Assembly (NCBI GenBank): GCA_003445855.1
Contig: DMCG01000220.1
Location: forward strand, 1,776-9,510
Origin: Spartobacteria bacterium
GTDB taxonomy: Bacteria; Verrucomicrobiota; Verrucomicrobiia; Chthoniobacterales; UBA10450
Reading direction: 5' to 3'
Length of the DNA: 7,735 bases
In this document: piece after piece, positions 1-6,510 of the stretch
How the letters are laid out: each line of letters starts with the position of its first letter
Numbering within the stretch: the first letter of the stretch is position 1
Position numbers and translations under genes: made by a program
The notes under the pieces: model-generated
Seen by the model: only the letters and a program-made list of their open reading frames with translations
Told to the model about the DNA's origin: nothing
Database searches by the model: none

Positions 1-83
1 AAGGAAAGCAATTTGATCGTCGCGCAGCGCAATTGAATGTCTGCGCGGATCTCTTTGCCGGTCTTTGGCGTAGCCCTTGTCAT
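1..83 (-). CDS. Possible 5' end of a leftward hypothetical gene, cut by the window edge
   Basis: An ATG at 81-83 on the minus strand opens a frame that stays open for 27 codons to the left edge, starting MTRATPKTGKEIRAD. I do not recognise the peptide and the piece is too short to classify. No Shine-Dalgarno-like sequence precedes the ATG, and the ATG lies inside the end of the repeat element at 78-205, which weakens the case. On the plus strand a different frame reads in from the edge and stops at 34-36, so the 3' end of a rightward gene is an equal alternative. Treat this as an edge fragment of unknown nature. Confidence 0.2.
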   Translation of the reverse strand, partial: MTRATPKTGKEIRADIQLRCATIKLLS

Positions 84-205
84 GTCGAGCGAAAGTCTTG
101 CCCTGAGCGAAGTCGAATGGGTCGAGACATCTCTTATTATTTGCTGACTGCAAGCCTGCCACAGAGCAACAGTGAGAGATTCCTCGACCTCCGCTCGGAA
201 TGACA
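78..205. repeat. 128-bp imperfect inverted-repeat intergenic element
   Basis: The element is bounded by TGTCAT (78-83) and its complement ATGACA (200-205). Inside these, CGAGCG (86-91) pairs with CGCTCG (192-197), and the 14-mer at 121-134 pairs with 175-188 with two mismatches. The left arm holds two related GAGCGAAGTC-like units, around 87-95 and 109-118. Sequences of this type (TGTCATtcCGAGCG...GTCGAGGAATCTCT) are familiar as dispersed intergenic repeats in environmental bacterial genomes. That copies exist elsewhere in this genome is inferred. The element is non-coding, and a transcript from either strand could fold into a long interrupted hairpin. Confidence 0.6.
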
Positions 206-248
206 AAACAAGAACAGCGTTCGCACACCCACAGATTGTGCAGCTGGC

Positions 249-309
249 TGTAGGGCAACCGTTCCGGTTGCCATTCTTTTAAATCGGCAGGCGGCGCGCC
301 TGCCCTACA
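249..309. repeat. 61-bp REP-like element forming two hairpins on a common stem
   Basis: The outer arms TGTAGGGCA (249-257) and TGCCCTACA (301-309) are exact complements. Within them are two smaller palindromes. The first is GGCAACC/GGTTGCC (254-260 and 266-272, 5-nt loop). The second is GGCAGGCG/CGCCTGCC (286-293 and 297-304, 3-nt loop). The inner stems share bases with the outer arms, so either a three-way junction or two separate hairpins is possible. It begins 15 bp beyond the stop codon of the leftward amidase gene, so it may also protect the 3' end of that transcript or stop transcription. The design matches a mobile palindromic repeat of the REP/MITE kind, but the family was not identified. 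Confidence 0.65.
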
Positions 310-311
310 AT

Positions 312-337
312 ATTTCAGGAGCGCTTATTCCTGAAAT
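312..337 (-). terminator. Hairpin spanning the amidase stop codon, possible terminator
   Basis: ATTTCAGGA (312-320) and TCCTGAAAT (329-337) form a perfect 9-bp stem with an 8-nt loop that contains the TAA stop of the leftward amidase gene. No U-tract follows on the minus strand, so intrinsic termination is uncertain. Together with the two-hairpin element at 249-309 it makes a strongly structured 3' end. Confidence 0.3.
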
Positions 338-1476
338 CGCCGGAACCAGGAATAAGGAAACGCGTCGCCCGGGCAATCGGTCGGCCAGCGCGGCGGATTC
401 ATTTCGCGATGCGGTTTCACGATCGCGTAGTGATTGTCGATCTTGCCGCAGCGCTGCCGCAAGTAGCGGATTAGTTCCTCGCAGCATTCGAGCTGCGCGC
501 GCGTCGGTTGGTCGCGATTGAAATCGCCGACCAGACAAATGCCGAGCGCGATGTTATTCAAGTAATCGCTGTGCACATGCCCGCCGTTGATCTGCCGGCG
601 CCAGCGATCGCCCACTTCAATCTCGCCGTTGCCCGTGGATGTCCCGTTGCCGATGACGAAGTGATATGCGAGTCCGTTGGGCATGCGGCGAACATTTCGG
701 TGGTAGTAATCGAAGACGCGCGCGTTGCCCTGCCGCGTGCCGCTGTTGTGCACGACGATAAATTGCCAGCGACGCCGCTGCACCGGCGCGCGACGGATTT
801 CTTCAATGATTGAGCGCGTAAGGTAGCGATAACTTTCGCCCGACGTCGTCCGCGACAATGGCCAGAAAAGGAATCTTCGCCGCGGTGGCGGTGACGGAGG
901 CGGCTCAAGAGCCTGGTCGCCCTCGAAACCGGACTTCTCGATCGTGACTTGCGGCGCTTCTTGCGCGGGAACTGGAATGGCGCGGGCGATGTTTGACTGC
1001 GCAGTGGCGCTCGGTGTGGGAGCAGCCGACAGGCGCGGCGCCGGAGCTCCCTTCCCACTTTCGTCCGACTGTTTCGGCGATTTCTTGGGCGAGGCGGAAG
1101 GCGTCGGCGAACGCTTCGGATGCTTTTTCTTTGTCGGGGAAGATTCGCTCGTCTTACGCGACTTCCGGGCTTTCGCGCTAGGGCTCTTTTTCGGCTCAGG
1201 TGTGGGCGATTCCTCGTCTTCGGCATGCTTCGCTTTGTGCGGCGCCGGCGTTTCGCTCGGAGAAGGCTTCGCCGTCGCTTTCTTTTTGTGTTTCGCCGTG
1301 TTCGGTTTCGCGGTCGGGCTCGGTGATTCGTCGGGAGATGTCGATGCAGCGGCGCGTGCTTTTAGAAATTGCGCGCGCTTCTCTTTCTCCTCATCGGTGA
1401 GTTGTGCATGGACGAGTGTGCCGATGATCCCGCTGAGCGCGAGTAAAGTCGCAAGCCAAAGGCGAAAACGCAACAC
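325..1476 (-). CDS. Secreted zinc N-acetylmuramoyl-L-alanine amidase (Amidase_2/PGRP fold) with Lys/Ser/Pro-rich linker
   Basis: This predicted periplasmic enzyme would cut the amide bond between N-acetylmuramic acid and the L-Ala of the stem peptide. Numbered from the GTG at 1476 (383 aa), residues 1-24 are a signal peptide with an Arg-containing start, a hydrophobic core and a VHA cleavage-type site. Residues about 43-165 are low complexity, full of SP, KK and PT. Residues about 237-375 are the catalytic domain. Zinc ligands are visible as H243 (VVHNSG), H356 (KPHREM) and C368 (TDCPGDAFP), with the conserved Tyr at 271; Thr366 sits where T7 lysozyme has a Lys, as in many PGRPs. Alternative starts are a TTG at 1512, overlapping the upstream stop as TTGA, and an ATG at 1620 that lies deep inside the upstream gene and is unlikely. 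No clear ribosome binding site picks between them. The gene is the second of a leftward pair with the YihY-family gene. The fold is clear, but the exact substrate (recycling, remodelling or attack on other cells) is open. Confidence 0.88.
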   Translation of the reverse strand: MLRFRLWLATLLALSGIIGTLVHAQLTDEEKEKRAQFLKARAAASTSPDESPSPTAKPNTAKHKKKATAKPSPSETPAPHKAKHAEDEESPTPEPKKSPSAKARKSRKTSESSPTKKKHPKRSPTPSASPKKSPKQSDESGKGAPAPRLSAAPTPSATAQSNIARAIPVPAQEAPQVTIEKSGFEGDQALEPPPSPPPRRRFLFWPLSRTTSGESYRYLTRSIIEEIRRAPVQRRRWQFIVVHNSGTRQGNARVFDYYHRNVRRMPNGLAYHFVIGNGTSTGNGEIEVGDRWRRQINGGHVHSDYLNNIALGICLVGDFNRDQPTRAQLECCEELIRYLRQRCGKIDNHYAIVKPHREMNPPRWPTDCPGDAFPYSWFRRFQE

Positions 1477-1508
1477 TGCAGCGAAGCGTAACAGAGCGGG
1501 CGGTGCGA

Positions 1509-2441
1509 TCAAGCGGCCTGCGCCGCAGTGGCAGGCGTTGGTGTCGCCGCTTCGCCTTCGCATTCGCGTTCGCGGCGAAGGATCGCGTTCAATTTGCCGC
1601 CAAGAAGCAGGAGCAAACAAGTGAGATACATCCAGGTGAGCAACACGATGATCGATGCAAGCGCGAGATAAGTCGGATTATAACGATCGTACTTTGTGAC
1701 GTAGAACTGAAAGAGCTTTGTCACTGTGATCCAGCCGACCGAGAAAAATATCGCACCAGGTAGCGCTTGCCGAATCGTGAGATAATTTTCCGGCGTCAGA
1801 AGATAAAGCGCGAGCGCGAGAAGGATCAGGGCCAATGCGGTCAAAGGCAGATTCAACGCCGCCACCCATTCCTGTAATGGGATGGTGAGCTGAAAATTGA
1901 CTTCGGCAATGCCGGCGAGTGTTTCGCCGAAGACCATCGCGTTGAAACAAAACAGAATCGTGATGCCAAACCAGAAGAGCAGCAGGAACGAGATGATGTA
2001 TTTAGACCACCAATGGCGATCTTCGCGCACCCCGTGGGTCTGGCTCAATGCCCGCGAAATCGTTGCGATGAAAACCGTGCCGAAATAAATCCCGACGATG
2101 ATCCCGACATTGGCGAGCATGCCGCTGGAGCCAGTCACCACCACGCTGGCAACCGCAGCATCGAGGATGTCCTGCACTTTGGGGTCGGGCGGCATGAAGC
2201 TTTTCAGGACGACAAACATGCGATGCAGTTTTGCCGGATCGGTGCCGAACAGACCGAGCAGATGCCACAGGAAAAGCAAGCCGGGCGCGAGAGCGACAAG
2301 CAATAGATAAGCCATCTGCGCGGCCAGACCGGTCGTGTTATCCATCGCCGTTTCCCAAACCAGGCGGCCTAAAACTCGCCAGACAAATCTGAGATATTTC
2401 ATCTCCGCCCAGAGTTTACTTTGCCGGATGCAAATATCCAT
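1509..2441 (-). CDS. YihY/BrkB-family integral membrane protein (once called RNase BN)
   Basis: A 310-aa inner-membrane protein with about six hydrophobic segments, roughly residues 42-65, 108-130, 147-172, 196-216, 226-246 and 256-283. Family-type signatures are visible: the AQMAYLLLVALAPGLLF first helix, the ALPGAIFFSVGWITV segment, and the last helix TYLALASIIVLLTWMYL ending in LLGGKLNAIL. The family was once annotated as ribonuclease BN, but that activity belongs to a different protein, and its true role (transport or envelope function) is unsettled. The C-terminus is a short charged and Ala/Pro/Thr-rich tail. The start is uncertain. The ATG at 2441 has no ribosome binding site, while an ATG at 2399 (MKYLRF) has GGAG but almost no spacing. 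The gene is divergent from the glycosyltransferase 45 bp away. Its TGA overlaps a possible TTG start of the amidase, suggesting co-transcription. Confidence 0.9.
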   Translation of the reverse strand: MDICIRQSKLWAEMKYLRFVWRVLGRLVWETAMDNTTGLAAQMAYLLLVALAPGLLFLWHLLGLFGTDPAKLHRMFVVLKSFMPPDPKVQDILDAAVASVVVTGSSGMLANVGIIVGIYFGTVFIATISRALSQTHGVREDRHWWSKYIISFLLLFWFGITILFCFNAMVFGETLAGIAEVNFQLTIPLQEWVAALNLPLTALALILLALALYLLTPENYLTIRQALPGAIFFSVGWITVTKLFQFYVTKYDRYNPTYLALASIIVLLTWMYLTCLLLLLGGKLNAILRRERECEGEAATPTPATAAQAA

Positions 2442-2486
2442 TAAACTTGCGTCCGTTTTGCGTCAGCCGCCTTTGCCTAACGAGTC

Positions 2487-3641
2487 GTGAAAAAAATCCT
2501 GATCCTCAGCGCCGGTTTTGGAGAGGGTCACAACAGTGCCGCGCGTGGAATCCGCGACGGTCTCGCCCGTGTCGCGCCCGATGCCGAGATCGAACTGCAC
2601 GATCTCTTCGCAGAGACCTACGGGGCGGTGAATGAATTCATTCGCAAGTCTTATTTAGGGCTGATTAACCGCTGGCCGCGCTCTTGGGGCTACGTTTACC
2701 GATGGCTGGATCGAAAAAATAACTTCGACGAAGATTTCGCTCGTTTTTCGCGGCTTAAAAAACATCTCGCAAGTTGGCTTGAACGTTTTCAGCCCGACGT
2801 AGTGGTTTCGACTTTTCCACCGTATCCATATCTGCTGCAGCAGATCTCGGGGCCGAATCGATCTTGCAAGAGCGTTGTTGTTGTCACCGATTCCATCACG
2901 GTCAACGCCATCTGGTATCGCTGCGAGGCCGATTATTTTCTTCTTCCCAACGAACAAAGCGCGGCGGTGGTCCGTGCCGGCGGCATCGCGCCGGATAAAA
3001 TCAAAACATTTGGATTTCCGGTAAGCCCGAAATTTGCGGATCTCGCACAAGATCGACAACGGAGCCGGCAGGAGCCGAGCGACGTGGACGGGCGGCCCGA
3101 GAGGGTGACGAGCCGGGAGGCGAGTCATCAAGCGCCTGCGCATGACTCCGGGCGACGCGTTCTTTATGTGATTAACGCGGCCACGCGGCACGCGCCGCAA
3201 TTGGTCGACAAACTTCTCGATCTCGACATCGACCTAACCGTCACGATCGGACATGATGATCGAGTCCGGCGCGCAGTCGAACCCGTGATTCACAATCGCA
3301 AGATCGACATCTTAGGTTGGACCGATCAACTTCCGCGCCTGCTTTGTCAGAGCCACCTGCTCATCGGCAAAGCCGGCGGCGCCACCGTTCAGGAGACCAT
3401 CGCAGCCGGTTGCCCCATGATTATTAATCACATTGTGTCCGGCCAGGAGGAGGGTAACGCACAATTGATTGTCGAAACAAATTCGGGCGCAATCGCCCGC
3501 TCGCCCACAGAAGTGATCGCGCAAGTTGAGCGCGCATTTGCGAACGACGCCAGGCAGTGGCGCGAATGGCGGACGAATATCAGCCGCTTGAGCCGGCCGA
3601 GCGCCTCGCTCGAGATCGCCGAGTTCTTGTTGTCTCTTTAG
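2487..3641 (+). CDS. MGDG-synthase/UgtP-type glycosyltransferase (probable diacylglycerol or lipid glycosyltransferase)
   Basis: A 384-aa GT-B enzyme of the GT28 group, expected to move a sugar from a UDP-sugar to diacylglycerol or a related lipid at the cytoplasmic membrane face. The N-terminal domain (about 1-180) opens with SAGFGEGHNSAA (8-19), the Gly-rich GxGH loop of MGDG synthases, and ends at FGFPVSPKF (175-183). The C-terminal donor-binding domain (about 223-384) has IGKAGGATVQE (293-303) and HIVSGQEEGNAQ (315-326), as expected for nucleotide-sugar binding. The GTG start puts MKKILILSAG at the exact N-terminus normal for the family. No strong ribosome binding site is seen. Residues about 188-222 form an Arg-rich hydrophilic insert at the domain junction, described separately. 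The lipid acceptor and sugar cannot be read from sequence; glycolipid synthesis is the family-based guess. Confidence 0.87.
   Translation: MKKILILSAGFGEGHNSAARGIRDGLARVAPDAEIELHDLFAETYGAVNEFIRKSYLGLINRWPRSWGYVYRWLDRKNNFDEDFARFSRLKKHLASWLERFQPDVVVSTFPPYPYLLQQISGPNRSCKSVVVVTDSITVNAIWYRCEADYFLLPNEQSAAVVRAGGIAPDKIKTFGFPVSPKFADLAQDRQRSRQEPSDVDGRPERVTSREASHQAPAHDSGRRVLYVINAATRHAPQLVDKLLDLDIDLTVTIGHDDRVRRAVEPVIHNRKIDILGWTDQLPRLLCQSHLLIGKAGGATVQETIAAGCPMIINHIVSGQEEGNAQLIVETNSGAIARSPTEVIAQVERAFANDARQWREWRTNISRLSRPSASLEIAEFLLSL
3048..3152 (+). other. Anomalous in-frame insert within the glycosyltransferase, possible coding palindromic repeat
   Basis: This stretch encodes about 35 residues rich in Arg, Glu, Ser and Asp between the two domains of the glycosyltransferase, where relatives usually have a shorter linker. 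Its base make-up is markedly purine- and G-rich compared with the flanks. It has a direct repeat GGAGCCGgcaGGAGCCG near its start and an exact 7-bp inverted repeat GAGTCAT (3122-3128)/ATGACTC (3142-3148) whose loop holds a further GCGC/GCGC pair. The frame is kept. It looks like a repeat element that landed in a tolerant linker, but no second copy is in the window. Confidence 0.4.
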
Positions 3642-3684
3642 AACACCTGCCAGATGAAGTTGGACTCTTCGGTCGGATCCATCC

Positions 3685-3703
3685 CATACGTGAATCACGT
3701 ATG
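3685..3703. terminator. Perfect 8-bp hairpin between convergent genes, possible bidirectional terminator
   Basis: CATACGTG (3685-3692) and CACGTATG (3696-3703) are exact complements around a 3-nt loop. The hairpin lies between the convergent glycosyltransferase (ends 3641) and nagA, and the nagA TGA (3695-3697) begins in its loop. No T-run follows on either strand, so it is not a textbook intrinsic terminator. A protein-binding palindrome is the alternative. Confidence 0.35.
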
Positions 3704-4864
3704 ATATCGGTTCGGCGAGCGCGAAAAAATTTGCTCGCCACCGGCGAATGTTTGGAGGACTTCGAGTCTTTGAGAGAGGACCGCAAAATCCGCGTCTGTT
3801 CCCACCGCGAGACGTCCTTTCGTTTCCAGACCGATCTCGCGAGCGGGATTCTCCGTGGCCATCGCGATCGCTTCATGCAGCGGTAGATCGACACCTCGGA
3901 CGAGAGTGCGAACAAGATCGATCATGCGCGACGCGCTGCCGGCCAGCGCCGAACCATCGGCGAGAACGCAAACACCCTCCTTCACAATGCAATCGCGACC
4001 GTAAAGCGAGACCTGCGATCCTTCCGGTAAACCAGCGCCCGCGATTGCGTCGGTCACCAGGCAAATTCCCGCCGCGCCTTTTGCGCGATACAACATTTTC
4101 ATCAACGTCGCGGAAACATGATGACCATCCGCGATTAGTTCGCAATTAATCTGCGGCTCGCTCAAGGCGAATTCGAGCAAGCCCGCTTTACGATAAATTC
4201 CGTCATGGCGCGCGCTCGACATGCAATTGAATGTGTGCGTCACACTTCGCATTCCGTGCGCGAAGGCCGCACGCGCGTCCTCGTCCCACGCATCGCTGTG
4301 ACCCCCGCTCACGCTGATTTTTCGCTCGTGAAATTGAGCGATCGCCTTAATCGCGCCCGGAAGCTCCGGCGCTAGCGTGACGCGTTTGATGACGTCCGCG
4401 TATTCGAGCAATTGCGCGATCGAGTCCGGAGTTGGTTCACAAATAAATTTCTCCCGTTGCGCGCCGCGTTTGTTTTTTGAAATGAACGGGCCTTCCACGT
4501 GAACGCCGGCGATCTGTTTGATCGAAGATCGACAATTACGAACCGCGTTCAGTACATCGACAATCGCGGCGATCGGCGCCGTCGCAGTTGTCAGCAAAAG
4601 TGAAGTCGTGCCACCGCCGGCGTGGAAATCACAGATGACGCGAAAAGCTTCCACGGAAGCCTCCATCGCGTCGCGACCGACCGCCCCGTGCACATGAAGA
4701 TCGACAAACCCGGGCGCGAGATAATTGCCGCCAAGATCGACAACGTTCTTCTCGCGCCGATCGGTTCGCTCACGAAGATCGACAATTTTTCCGTCCTCCA
4801 CCACGACGTCGATCCCGTCGCGGATTCCGGCTGGGAAAATGCAGCGCGAATTTGTGAAGATCAT
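3695..4864 (-). CDS. nagA: N-acetylglucosamine-6-phosphate deacetylase
   Basis: A cytoplasmic amidohydrolase that converts GlcNAc-6-phosphate to glucosamine-6-phosphate and acetate, feeding cell-wall amino sugars or environmental chitin back into metabolism. From the ATG at 4864 it is 389 aa, normal for NagA, and begins MIFTNSRCIFPAGI as the family does. Visible motifs are the metal-site HVHG (H57, H59), GVHVEGPFIS with the metal-ligand Glu124, SGGHSDA (H189), VTHTFNCMS (H210), IADGHHVS (H248) and LVTDAIAGAG with catalytic Asp272. The closing GRLAVGTDADFAVL strand is typical of the composite domain. In-frame upstream starts exist at 4906 (ATG) and 4921 (TTG), but they would crowd or overlap the divergent halogenase-like gene. 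No nagB, transporter or nag regulator lies beside it. No strong ribosome binding site is visible. Confidence 0.95.
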   Translation of the reverse strand: MIFTNSRCIFPAGIRDGIDVVVEDGKIVDLRERTDRREKNVVDLGGNYLAPGFVDLHVHGAVGRDAMEASVEAFRVICDFHAGGGTTSLLLTTATAPIAAIVDVLNAVRNCRSSIKQIAGVHVEGPFISKNKRGAQREKFICEPTPDSIAQLLEYADVIKRVTLAPELPGAIKAIAQFHERKISVSGGHSDAWDEDARAAFAHGMRSVTHTFNCMSSARHDGIYRKAGLLEFALSEPQINCELIADGHHVSATLMKMLYRAKGAAGICLVTDAIAGAGLPEGSQVSLYGRDCIVKEGVCVLADGSALAGSASRMIDLVRTLVRGVDLPLHEAIAMATENPAREIGLETKGRLAVGTDADFAVLSQRLEVLQTFAGGEQIFSRSPNRYHT

Positions 4865-4920
4865 TCGATTCGGAACACAATTGCGTTTGCGACCGGCAAA
4901 GTCCATTCTGTCTGTGGGCA

Positions 4921-6465
4921 ATGAACTTCGATTACGACGTCGTGATCATCGGCGGGGCATTTTCCGGCGCGGCGACTGCGCTCATGTTGAAACGGAAACA
5001 CCCGTCCGCACGGGTGCTCATTATTGAGAAAACGGCCGAATTCGACCGCAAGGTGGGCGAATCAACCACCGAAGTGAGCAGTTGTTACATGACGCGCGTT
5101 CTGGGCCTTACGAACCACCTTGGCCACCATCAACTTGGAAAACAGGGGCTGCGGTTTTGGTTCTGCAAGGCGACGGACCAGCGCTTCGATGACTGTGTGG
5201 AGATCGGGACACGTTATCAATCGCGACTGCAAACATTCCAGGTGGATCGAGCGAAACTGGATTCGCATCTGCTTGAGCGCGCGGTGGAATCCGGCTGCGA
5301 TCTTTGGCGTCCAGCAAAGGTGACCAAGTGCGACCTGAACGGCGCAAACGGACAAACGGTGAATGTAATTGTCGATGTTGAGGAGCGCACGGTGCGCTGC
5401 CGCTGGATTGTCGATGCAACGGGACGAGCAGCCATGCTCGCGCGTAAGCTCGGCCATTTTCGCCAGAACGTGGAGCACCCGATCAACGCGGTGTGGGCGA
5501 GATTTACCGGCGTGAAGGATTGGGATAGTTACGATTGGCGCGAACGTTTTCCCGATTACGCGGCGGCGTGTCGGACCGCGCGCTCATGGGCGACGAACCA
5601 TCTCATGGGACATGGCTGGTGGTGCTGGATCATTCCACTGCGCGGCGGCGATGTCAGTGCTGGAATCGTTTACGACAGCCGCATCTTCAAACTTGCCGAA
5701 GGGTCGAGCTTGGGCGAACGCCTGCACGCGCACATTCTCAGCAATCCAATTGGCCGCGAAATCTTCGGGGGCGCGCAGATCATCGAGGGCGATGTGCATG
5801 CCTTGTCGATGTTGCCGTATCATAGCGAAAAAGTTTGCGACGACGGCTGGGCGGCAGTGGGTGACGCGGCCGGTTTTCTCGATCCACTTTACAGCCCCGG
5901 TCTCGACTTGTGCTCGTACACAAGTTATTACGTGGCCGATCTTCTCGCCTGCCACCTGAGAGGCGAGGATGTGGCGCCGCGCCTCCGCCATTATAACGAG
6001 CACTATCCGGTGATGTATCGCTCCTGGTTCGAAGCGTTGTACAAAGACAAATACTATTATATGGGCGACGCCGAGTTGATGTCGGCCGCGCTGCTCCTCG
6101 ACGTTGGCGTTTATTACATCGGTCTGGTCATTCCCGCCTACAAAAATCCGGAACGCGCGCTGCTCGATTTTCCCTTTCAAGGTCGAGTCGGGCAAATAGC
6201 CGCGGCAACGGTCAAATTTTATCACAGCCGGCTGGCGGCGCTGGGCAAACGGCGATGGGCAACCGGTTATCACGGAAAAAACAATGCCGGATGGAGAGAG
6301 CTTTACACTGGATTTTCGCCGGATTTTAGCCTTCGAAAGTTAATGCGCAAAGGGCTTTTCCGCTGGTGGCGGGCGGAAGCAACCAATCTTTGGTTGATGT
6401 TGCGTGCCGGCGCACGCGGTGCTGCCGTGCGGGATTCGGCCGCGCCTGCCGCGTGCGAAATTTAA
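4921..6465 (+). CDS. Flavin-dependent halogenase-like FAD oxidoreductase (tryptophan halogenase superfamily)
   Basis: A 514-aa FAD enzyme, the usual length for flavin-dependent halogenases. The N-terminal dinucleotide fold shows VVIIGGAFSGAATAL (7-21) and VGESTTE (45-51). The Lys in LGKQGLRFWF (K74) lines up with the catalytic lysine of PrnA-type halogenases. WCWIIP (234-239) fits the WxWxIP halogenase motif. GDAAGFLDPLYSPG (314-327) is the second FAD motif. The usual Ser/Thr before the Gly in this loop is Pro here (SPG), near the halide site of true halogenases, so the enzyme may be a halogenase or a non-halogenating monooxygenase or reductase of the same fold. It would need reduced flavin from a separate reductase, and none is seen. 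It is the first gene of a rightward operon with an LpxL-like acyltransferase. The ATG at 4921 lies 56 bp from the divergent nagA start. Substrate unknown. Confidence 0.85.
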   Translation: MNFDYDVVIIGGAFSGAATALMLKRKHPSARVLIIEKTAEFDRKVGESTTEVSSCYMTRVLGLTNHLGHHQLGKQGLRFWFCKATDQRFDDCVEIGTRYQSRLQTFQVDRAKLDSHLLERAVESGCDLWRPAKVTKCDLNGANGQTVNVIVDVEERTVRCRWIVDATGRAAMLARKLGHFRQNVEHPINAVWARFTGVKDWDSYDWRERFPDYAAACRTARSWATNHLMGHGWWCWIIPLRGGDVSAGIVYDSRIFKLAEGSSLGERLHAHILSNPIGREIFGGAQIIEGDVHALSMLPYHSEKVCDDGWAAVGDAAGFLDPLYSPGLDLCSYTSYYVADLLACHLRGEDVAPRLRHYNEHYPVMYRSWFEALYKDKYYYMGDAELMSAALLLDVGVYYIGLVIPAYKNPERALLDFPFQGRVGQIAAATVKFYHSRLAALGKRRWATGYHGKNNAGWRELYTGFSPDFSLRKLMRKGLFRWWRAEATNLWLMLRAGARGAAVRDSAAPAACEI

Positions 6466-6510
6466 CCGATTTCATTACATCGGGGTGATGCCGTTTGCGA
6501 CCGGAGCGCT

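Noticed and set aside
558..1226. 222-codon minus-strand frame, Arg-rich
   Set aside because: It overlaps the amidase in another frame, with an Arg/Ser-biased peptide typical of a shifted high-GC frame and no domain.
1477..1620. Amidase start at ATG 1620
   Set aside because: It would place 36 codons inside the YihY-family gene and put a long polar stretch ahead of the signal peptide.
944..1624. 226-codon plus-strand open frame opposite the amidase
   Set aside because: It is antisense to the well-supported amidase and its Cys/Gly/Phe-rich composition is the mirror of the Lys/Ser/Pro-rich linker.
2655..3200. 181-codon minus-strand frame opposite the glycosyltransferase
   Set aside because: The plus strand carries the conserved MGDG-synthase-type protein; the antisense peptide shows no recognisable features.
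4865..4921. Extended nagA start at TTG 4921 or ATG 4906
   Set aside because: The extra residues do not resemble a NagA N-terminus, and the extension would overlap or abut the divergent start at 4921. The ATG at 4864 fits the family.
5584..6273. 229-codon minus-strand frame opposite the halogenase-like gene
   Set aside because: The sense strand encodes clear FAD and halogenase motifs across the whole stretch, so this frame is a shadow.
6466..6485. CCGAT...ATCGG inverted repeat after the halogenase-like gene
   Set aside because: The stem is only 5 bp with no T-run, and the next gene is only 45 bp away, so a terminator is unlikely.
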